This document shows, piece after piece, positions 60,140 to 64,000 of a stretch of 64,000 nucleotides of DNA (within the stretch, counting starts at the first letter, position 1; each line of letters begins with the position of its first letter). This stretch comes from JAGVSZ01 sp019137045. GTDB lineage: Bacteria; Pseudomonadota; Gammaproteobacteria; Burkholderiales; SG8-39. The stretch is from the NCBI GenBank assembly GCA_046347635.1, contig JAXMFT010000014.1, positions 1-64,000 of the forward strand. Reading direction: 5' to 3'. Both the position numbers and the translations under genes were made by a program. The notes under the pieces were generated by a model. It was not told the origin of the DNA. It ran no database searches and was given only the letters and a program-made list of their open reading frames with translations.

Positions 60140-61129
60140 CTACTGCAGGGCCGCGCGCGCGGCGCCGCGGTCGATCGGGCTCGTGACCCCGCGCCCGCCG
60201 CGGTTCAGGACGTGCGTGTAGATCATCGTGGTCGCCACGTCCTTGTGGCCGAGCAGCTCCTGCACCGTGCGGATGTCCGACCCGGACTCGAGGAGGTGCG
60301 TGGCGAACGAGTGCCGCAGCGTGTGCGGCGTCGCGGCCTTGGCGATCCCGGCCTGCCGCAGTGCGGCGCGCATCGCGCGCTGCACGCCCTGGTCGTCGGC
60401 GTGGTGGCGGCGCACCGCGCCCGAGCGCGGATCGACCGATCGATTCAGCGCCGGGAACACGTACTGCCACGCCCACTCGCGCGCCGCGTGCGGATACTTG
60501 CGCGCGAGCGCGAACGGGAGGTAGACCGCCCCGAACCCTGCGCGTAGATCGTCCTCGTGCAGCGCCTTCACCCGCGCGAGATGCGCGCGCAGCATCAGCG
60601 CCAGGCTGTCGGGCAGCATCGTGACCCGGTCCCGCCCGCCCTTCCCGTCGCGCACCAGGAACTCGCGGCGCTGGAAATCGACGTCCTTCACCCGCAGGCG
60701 CAGAACCTCGAGCATCCGCATGCCGGTGCCATAGAGCAGGCGCAGGATCAGCCCGCGCGTCCCGTCGACGCGGCGGAGCACGGCAACCACCTCCTCGGGC
60801 GTCAGGACGACCGGGAGGCGCGACGGCCGCTTGGCCGACTCGACCCCCTCCAGCCAGGGCAGCTCGGTCCCGAGCACCTCCTTATAGAGAAAGAGGAGCG
60901 CACTCTTTGCCTGGTTCTGGGTCGCGGCGGCGACCTTCCCCTCCACCGCGAGATGCGTCAGGAAGGCCTCCACGTGCGCGTGCCCGAGCTCGCGCGGATG
61001 GCGGCGACCGTGAAACACGACGAACCGCCGCACCCAGTCGAGGTAGGCCTGCTCGGTCCGGATGCTGTAGTGTTTCAGGCGGATTCGATCGCGAACCCGA
61101 TCGAGCAGGCGAGGACCGTTGGCATGCAT
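60140..61129 (-). CDS. intI: Integron integrase IntI
   Basis: A 329-residue tyrosine recombinase that moves cassettes between attI and attC. The catalytic residues are Arg138 ('YGTGMRMLEVLRLRVKDVDF'), His269 and Arg272 ('PHTLRHSFATHLLESGSDIR'), His295 ('LLGHKDVATT') and Tyr304 ('MIYTHVLNRGG'). The integron-specific insert is about residues 190-248: 'LHEDDLRAGFGAVYLPFALA', 'RKYPHAAREWAWQYVFPALN' and 'DPRSGAVRRHH'. This insert separates IntI from XerC/D. The ATG at 61129 has AGGAGGAGGG upstream; a second in-frame ATG at 61177 lacks a site. The frame is intact, so it looks active. Control by LexA is expected (see 61221-61236). Confidence 0.97.
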   Translation of the reverse strand: MHANGPRLLDRVRDRIRLKHYSIRTEQAYLDWVRRFVVFHGRRHPRELGHAHVEAFLTHLAVEGKVAAATQNQAKSALLFLYKEVLGTELPWLEGVESAKRPSRLPVVLTPEEVVAVLRRVDGTRGLILRLLYGTGMRMLEVLRLRVKDVDFQRREFLVRDGKGGRDRVTMLPDSLALMLRAHLARVKALHEDDLRAGFGAVYLPFALARKYPHAAREWAWQYVFPALNRSVDPRSGAVRRHHADDQGVQRAMRAALRQAGIAKAATPHTLRHSFATHLLESGSDIRTVQELLGHKDVATTMIYTHVLNRGGRGVTSPIDRGAARAALQ

Positions 61130-61158
61130 GCGCACCCTCCTCCTGATCCACTTGCCCG

Positions 61159-61185
61159 GCGTCGTTGGGATCTCCAACCGACGCC
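61159..61185. repeat. Imperfect inverted repeat in the intI leader
   Basis: GGCGTCGTTGG (61159-61169) pairs with CCAACCGACGCC (61174-61185) with a single bulged base and a 4-base loop. In intI mRNA it would sit between promoter and ribosome site, so it could alter translation. No T-run follows, so it is not a simple terminator. It could also be a strand-specific structure near attI. Confidence 0.7.
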
Positions 61186-61207
61186 TAAACCGCTGTATTT
61201 CGGCGGC

Positions 61208-61235
61208 TTGCCTTCAAAAGCTGTATTATTATACA
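61208..61235 (+). promoter_or_regulatory. Candidate Pc cassette promoter
   Basis: Plus-strand TTGCCT (61208-61213), 16 bases, then TATACA (61230-61235). Each box matches 4 of 6 consensus bases. It is 53 bases before the attI core and points into the array. It overlaps the LexA box, so it would be repressed together with intI if real. The call rests on box similarity alone. Confidence 0.4.
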
Positions 61236-61236
61236 G
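61221..61236. promoter_or_regulatory. LexA (SOS) box of intI
   Basis: CTGTATTATTATACAG fits CTGT-N8-ACAG without a mismatch and is AT-rich inside, as in beta- and gammaproteobacterial LexA sites. It covers the -10 of the intI promoter on the minus strand. LexA repression of integron integrases is established in several integrons, so DNA damage should raise recombination here. Confidence 0.93.
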
Positions 61237-61255
61237 GTCAGCGACTCTTTGTAAA
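61228..61255 (-). promoter_or_regulatory. intI: intI promoter (Pint)
   Basis: On the minus strand TTTACA (61255-61250) and a perfect TATAAT (61233-61228) are 16 bases apart. The -10 box is buried in the LexA site, so bound LexA should block it. It lies 99 bases upstream of the intI ATG. Confidence 0.85.
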
Positions 61256-61280
61256 GGGTCTCTTGGGGGCTCTACTTCTT

Positions 61281-61287
61281 GTTAGGC
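61281..61287 (+). other. attI core recombination site
   Basis: GTTAGGC is the consensus GTTRRRY crossover core; cassettes insert between its G and TT. It is the first core after intI and directly precedes cassette 1, so it is taken as the attI/cassette junction. The IntI-binding repeats of attI upstream were not identified. GACTCTTT...AAAGGGTC at 61243-61260 is an imperfect palindrome that may be one. Confidence 0.85.
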
Positions 61288-61294
61288 ATGCGTC

Positions 61295-62026
61295 ATGGCA
61301 GTCACACACGGACATGGGAATCCAAACTGGACGCGAGACGAGATAGTCCTTGCGCTAGACCTCTATTTCGACTGCAAGGGCAAGATCCCCGGTCCGTCCG
61401 ATCCGCGCGTCAAGGAGCTTTCCGAGCTTCTCCGTGCCTTCCCGCACCATAGCGCGGCTGCAAGGAGGGAGTCCTTCCGAAATCCTGACGGAGTGGGTTT
61501 CAAACTTCAGAATCTTCGGCAAGTCGCTACCGGTAAGGGCCTTGGAAACGTGTCGCGCACTGACCGGGATGTGTGGAATGAACTCGGGCGCGACCCAAAG
61601 CGTACGAAGCAGCTTGCGAACCTCATTCGTGCTGGGATCGAGGTCGTTGAAAGCGCTGGCGAGGACTCAACCAGTGACGACGTCTTCGCAGAAGGCAAAG
61701 TGGTGACGGAAACGCACGTTCGGAGAGAGCGAGACCCAAAACTGAGAAAACGCCTTCTCGAGCAAAGACGAAAGGCGGGTGGGCTCACATGCGACGTGTG
61801 TGGTTGCGCTTCGTCAGACCATTCTCTCCATCTTGGTGAAGCAGTGTTTGAGGCGCATCATGTCGTTCCTCTTGCTGCTGGACAAGAACGCAAGACGCAG
61901 CTGAAAGACATGGCGCTTCTATGCGCTAACTGCCACAGAATGGTTCATCGTGCCATCGCGCAAGCCAAGCGTTGGCTCTCTATTGAAGAGGCGAAAGTTG
62001 AAATTCTTTCCAAAGCGCGTGCTTAA
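61295..62026 (+). CDS. Cassette 1: HNH endonuclease
   Basis: A 243-residue protein, the first and best-expressed cassette. The N-terminal part 'GNPNWTRDEIVLALDLYFDC' with 'DPRVKELSELLRAFP' and 'DGVGFKLQNLRQVATG' is the module found in front of many HNH restriction-type nucleases. It may read DNA modification. The C-terminal HNH/zinc unit has Cys166, Cys169, His188-His189 ('FEAHHVVPLAAG'), Cys210, Asn212, Cys213 and His214/His218 ('LLCANCHRMVH'), all intact. It probably cuts DNA, perhaps methylated or phage DNA, as no methyltransferase gene is adjacent. Its stop codon lies inside the following attC. Low GC compared with the backbone. Confidence 0.92.
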   Translation: MAVTHGHGNPNWTRDEIVLALDLYFDCKGKIPGPSDPRVKELSELLRAFPHHSAAARRESFRNPDGVGFKLQNLRQVATGKGLGNVSRTDRDVWNELGRDPKRTKQLANLIRAGIEVVESAGEDSTSDDVFAEGKVVTETHVRRERDPKLRKRLLEQRRKAGGLTCDVCGCASSDHSLHLGEAVFEAHHVVPLAAGQERKTQLKDMALLCANCHRMVHRAIAQAKRWLSIEEAKVEILSKARA

Positions 62027-62081
62027 CCGCTCCCGTCTGAGGACGCCGTAAGCCGCGCACCACCGCGCGGGATCGTTAGCC
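62021..62081 (+). repeat. attC1 (after cassette 1)
   Basis: R'' GCTTAAC (62021-62027) and R' GTTAGCC (62075-62081) flank 47 bases with an internal pair, CCCG with CGGG. The repeats are only partly complementary (two mismatches), which is the weakest attC in the array. The HNH stop codon is part of R''. 61 nt. Confidence 0.75.
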
Positions 62082-62107
62082 CCATAAGACCAGGTTGGAT
62101 TGGACTG

Positions 62108-62302
62108 GTGCCCTGTACCGATTGTGGACTTTCAAAGAAACTGTACCCGCTAAATGGGCGATTGCTCTGTCATGCGTGCCGCAAGAAAACTCTTCCGTGG
62201 CGCTCGTGTCGAAGTTGCGGGGAGACCTTTCGAGGCTATACCAGCTTCGGATTTTGTCCGTCTTGCTACCGGAAGCACAAAGACCATGGGTTTTCTGGTT
62301 AG
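62108..62302 (+). CDS. Cassette 2: 64-residue double zinc-ribbon protein
   Basis: A small protein with eight cysteines in four CxxC knuckles: Cys3/Cys6, Cys21/Cys24, Cys34/Cys37 and Cys50/Cys53. These would form two zinc ribbons ('PCTDCGLSKKLYPLNGRLLC' and 'SCRSCGETFRGYTSFGFC'). The start is GTG at 62108; no in-frame ATG precedes it and the ribosome site is weak. Lys/Arg-rich segments suggest nucleic-acid or protein binding. It lies 27 bases after the attC1 core and 9 before attC2, filling the cassette. I do not recognise a family. Confidence 0.8.
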   Translation: MPCTDCGLSKKLYPLNGRLLCHACRKKTLPWRSCRSCGETFRGYTSFGFCPSCYRKHKDHGFSG

Positions 62303-62311
62303 CGCTGCCCT

Positions 62312-62389
62312 GCCTAACCCGCGGTTCGACCCGACCCGTTCCGGCGGGCTTCGCCCGCCTACACGGGCGGGTCAACCGCAACGTTAGAC
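62312..62389 (+). repeat. attC2 (after cassette 2)
   Basis: R'' GCCTAAC (62312-62318) and R' GTTAGAC (62383-62389). Inner L'' GCGGTTCGACCCG pairs with L' CGGGTCAACCGC with the typical unpaired bases. A GGCGGGC-TTC-GCCCGCC hairpin forms the variable terminal structure. 78 nt. Clear attC. Confidence 0.93.
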
Positions 62390-62401
62390 CGCACATCAAC
62401 C

Positions 62402-62878
62402 ATGCGCAAGTTCACCTACTGGCTCTGCTTTGCACTGGTCGCGTTCGCAGCCATCTACGCGCATGGCGTGTGGGCCCTGTGGAACCTCGGGGTCCGCCTA
62501 CCGTACACAACGGCGCTTTCACTGCTTACCCCATTCGGCAAGCTCACGCCACAGATGCTTGCGCCCCACGTACCGGCGGCTCTAATCGTCGGCCTCAACT
62601 TCGTTGTCCTTCTTCTTGTCTTCCGCCGCCTGTGGCTCATGCTGGCCAAGCGGCAGGGTGTCCCCCATTCATACTCCGGCGTGGCCAAGGTACTCGGGTA
62701 CGTCGGTGCGTGGTCGTTTGTTCTCGCCGCTGTTGGCCTGCTTCTCAGCATCCTCATCCGCGCGGGCTCAGGGGTACCCGCAGCCATGCTGGCCTGGCCA
62801 GCCTTGTTTTGTGTGCCGTGGGCGTTCGCCATTGCGGAAGTCATGAGCTTTCGCCCTGCGGTAAAGAGTGCGGCCTAA
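62402..62878 (+). CDS. Cassette 3: four-helix membrane protein
   Basis: A 158-residue integral membrane protein. Helices are about residues 5-27 ('TYWLCFALVAFAAIYAHGVW'), 59-75 ('AALIVGLNFVVLLLVF'), 98-120 ('YVGAWSFVLAAVGLLLSILI') and 126-148 ('AAMLAWPALFCVPWAFAIAE'). The ATG at 62402 begins 12 bases after attC2. The stop TAA is inside R'' of attC3. No family recognised; similar short membrane cassettes are common in environmental integrons. Confidence 0.85.
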   Translation: MRKFTYWLCFALVAFAAIYAHGVWALWNLGVRLPYTTALSLLTPFGKLTPQMLAPHVPAALIVGLNFVVLLLVFRRLWLMLAKRQGVPHSYSGVAKVLGYVGAWSFVLAAVGLLLSILIRAGSGVPAAMLAWPALFCVPWAFAIAEVMSFRPAVKSAA

Positions 62879-62950
62879 CCCGTCGTTGCACCGGACGTGC
62901 TACAGCGGGCTGCGCCCGCTTCCGCACGCCGGTGAACTCCAACGTTGGGC
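62873..62950 (+). repeat. attC3 (after cassette 3)
   Basis: R'' GCCTAAC (62873-62879) and R' GTTGGGC (62944-62950), 78 nt apart end to end. Inner arms near GCACCGG and CCGGTG and a GCGGGC-TGC-GCCCGC hairpin form the folded core. Stop codon of cassette 3 overlaps R''. Confidence 0.92.
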
Positions 62951-62967
62951 GTCACAGGACCTTTCTC

Positions 62968-63516
62968 GTGATTAGCTGGGTATCGGCCAAGTTCGGACTC
63001 GTCTTGGTATTGGCCGCGATTCCCTTCCTCCATGCGGCGGCGGAAAGCTCGCCAGTTGCCGCAGCGAAAGGAATCGCGTTTGTCTACGACTCGCACGGCG
63101 ATATTCAGGACTACCGTCTCGACGTCGACGGTGACGGGTTCGTCCGCTACTTTGGTCGCTATCGGGTCAAGACCGAGGGTATCGTCACGTTCAGCGTTCC
63201 CCGTGAACGCGTCCTCAAACTGGTCGAAGGCCTTCGGCTCATGAAGGCCTTTGATTACAGACCTCAGCGCGGTTTCTTCATCGACGGTGGTGGCTCGCAC
63301 CTCTCTACCACCGTTGCGCTATACGTGGCCGGCGAATCCAACTCCCTGGTCTATCAAGCGGCGGCCAACGAAGACTTCCACAGGAAGCTCTCTGCCCTTG
63401 TTGAGGAACTCATCCCAACGGAATCGCTCCGCTGCCCGTTCGACATGACGGGTAATCCGCGCTTTCCATCGGGTGACATCTGTCGCCTCTTCAGAGATGA
63501 CCGCAGGTCACGATAG
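62968..63516 (+). CDS. Cassette 4: secreted protein with a DUF6438-like domain
   Basis: A 182-residue protein from the GTG at 62968 (AGGA upstream); the open frame to its left crosses two attC sites and is not coding. A signal peptide ('FGLVLVLAAIPFLHAAA') precedes the mature domain. 'DYRLDVDGDGFVRYFGRYRV', 'EGIVTFSVPRERVLKLVEGL' and 'AFDYRPQ' resemble the DUF6438 pattern (a beta-rich domain of unknown function). 'TTVALYVAGESNSLVYQA' continues the sheet. A cysteine pair near residues 163-177 may be oxidised in the periplasm. Confidence 0.82.
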   Translation: MISWVSAKFGLVLVLAAIPFLHAAAESSPVAAAKGIAFVYDSHGDIQDYRLDVDGDGFVRYFGRYRVKTEGIVTFSVPRERVLKLVEGLRLMKAFDYRPQRGFFIDGGGSHLSTTVALYVAGESNSLVYQAAANEDFHRKLSALVEELIPTESLRCPFDMTGNPRFPSGDICRLFRDDRRSR

Positions 63517-63525
63517 ACAGCTGCC

Positions 63526-63621
63526 GCCCAACCAGCGGTTCCAGGGGAGCGCCGGCCAGCGGGGCTGGCCGGTACCCTCCTCGCTTCGCTCGTCGGCGCC
63601 TCCTGAACCGCAGCGTTGGGC
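63526..63621 (+). repeat. attC4 (after cassette 4)
   Basis: R'' GCCCAAC (63526-63532) and R' GTTGGGC (63615-63621) are exact complements. AGCGGTTCAGG-type and CCTGAACCGC arms (63534-63544 and 63602-63611) pair next. The long variable part holds CGGCCAGC/GCTGGCCG. 96 nt, larger than attC2 and attC3, hence probably from another source. Confidence 0.93.
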
Positions 63622-63629
63622 CCCAGATC

Positions 63630-64000
63630 ATGAGTAGGTGCGCTGGTCAGTTGATCCTGCTGGCGGCTGCGGTAGCGCTCGCGCTGCCGGCCACTGTCGT
63701 CTGCGCGTTTGGCACATTGGCTGTCTTGTCCATGAGCATCGACTTGTTCTCGACGATCTTGGCCATCTGCGGGGCGCTTGGACTTGTCGCCCTGTGGTGG
63801 CTCATCGTGAACGGCCGGAATGTCGCTTATCACGCGATCCCCAAGACCGTCTGGATCGGCTTACTTATAGGCGTAGTCGCATCCATCCTGATCATCGTCG
63901 GCGCCGGCACTCGCTCAGACGAGATCGTGTTCGCCTTGATGCCCGTTCTGGCTGCCGCTCTCGCTCTCCTGCAACCCGCGCTCCGACCGGCACATGCATA
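63630..64000 (+). CDS. Cassette 5: membrane protein (3' end cut off)
   Basis: From the ATG at 63630, nine bases after attC4, an open frame runs to the window edge (123 codons and counting). The product has at least three helices: 'LILLAAAVALALPATVVCAF', 'IDLFSTILAICGALGLVALW' and 'TVWIGLLIGVVASILIIVGA', plus 'VFALMPVLAAALALLQPAL'. No family recognised. It shows that the array continues beyond the window. Confidence 0.75.
   Translation, partial: MSRCAGQLILLAAAVALALPATVVCAFGTLAVLSMSIDLFSTILAICGALGLVALWWLIVNGRNVAYHAIPKTVWIGLLIGVVASILIIVGAGTRSDEIVFALMPVLAAALALLQPALRPAHA

Larger units (their letters stand above)
60140..64000. mobile_element. Chromosomal integron: intI, attI and at least five gene cassettes (right end outside the window)
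   Basis: The layout is canonical. intI reads leftward. A LexA-controlled promoter region and an attI-like core (GTTAGGC, 61281-61287) follow, then plus-strand single-gene cassettes bounded by attC sites at 62021-62081, 62312-62389, 62873-62950 and 63526-63621. The fifth cassette runs off the edge. GC content falls visibly from the backbone (about 70%) to the cassettes, with AT-rich codons in cassette 1. The two-gene unit 59090-60134 ends right beside intI, so the left edge is sharp. Confidence 0.95.

Noticed and set aside
61130..61177. Upstream ATG for intI at 61177
   Set aside because: It has no ribosome binding site, while the ATG at 61129 has AGGAGGAGGG in good position and fits the IntI N-terminus.
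61183..61287. A possible extra attC between GCCTAAA (61183) and GTTAGGC (61281)
   Set aside because: The left element lacks the AAC core, the LexA box and Pint lie within it, and there are no L''/L' pairs. It is better read as the intI/attI control region.
62095..63516. A 473-codon open frame across cassettes 2, 3 and 4
   Set aside because: It crosses attC2 and attC3 and lies out of frame with the cassette 2 and cassette 3 genes; only the part from GTG 62968 has a signal peptide and domain-like sequence.

Overview
The window reads as a piece of chromosome from a high-GC (roughly 70% by eye) betaproteobacterium, most likely Burkholderiales or a relative. Pointers are the dnaX-ybaB-recR run, the SRP RNA next to parC-parE, the sdhCDAB-sdhE-gltA-odhAB-lpdA run with divergent mdh, a Gcr-type membrane protein, MnmC, and a LivKHMGF transporter. 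Genes are packed, with many 1-8 base overlaps. The species cannot be fixed from the sequence alone.

Layout. 1-9.1 kb (minus strand): a cut-off ABC solute-binding protein, a CaiB/BaiF CoA-transferase, recR, ybaB, dnaX, the 4.5S SRP RNA, parC and parE. 9.1-13.5 kb: a small membrane protein, mnmC, an acyl-CoA dehydrogenase, a VOC protein and tRNA-Ser(GGA). 13.5-21.3 kb (minus): an FAD-linked 2-hydroxyacid dehydrogenase, a DEDDh exonuclease, a cNMP/CBS/DUF294 regulator, acetyl-CoA synthetase and isocitrate lyase, a C2-metabolism block. 21.3-26.1 kb: YqhA family, a GSDH-fold sugar dehydrogenase, a transglutaminase-like protein, an AA_synth protein, a SET-domain methyltransferase, and three tandem paralogous mini-lipoproteins that I do not recognise. 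26.1-46.4 kb: prpE, acuI, zapE and then nearly the whole TCA cycle (lpdA, odhB, odhA, gltA, sdhE, sdhBADC, divergent mdh, acnA). 46.4-49.3 kb: SlyD-like isomerase, Gcr-type membrane protein and a lipoprotein. 49.3-59 kb: a catabolic block with an extradiol dioxygenase, an ACMSD-type decarboxylase, a branched-chain-type ABC transporter, a type III glutamine-synthetase-like ligase and a Rieske oxygenase. 59-60.1 kb: a BamE-like lipoprotein and a secreted protein.

From 60.1 kb to the right edge lies a chromosomal integron. An integrase gene (intI, minus strand) carries the integron-specific insertion domain. Its promoter has a -10 TATAAT embedded in a perfect LexA box (CTGT-N8-ACAG). An attI-like core GTTAGGC follows, and then at least five gene cassettes on the plus strand separated by four recognisable attC sites. 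The cassettes carry an HNH endonuclease, a 64-residue double zinc-ribbon protein, a four-helix membrane protein, a secreted protein and a second, truncated, membrane protein. Cassette base composition is visibly lower in GC than the host backbone. This is the clearest acquired and potentially novel region.

How it fits together: the backbone encodes acetate and propionate activation (acs, prpE, acuI), the glyoxylate entry enzyme (aceA), the TCA cycle and an aromatic or amine catabolic set that could feed it. The integron adds a cassette platform that should respond to DNA damage.
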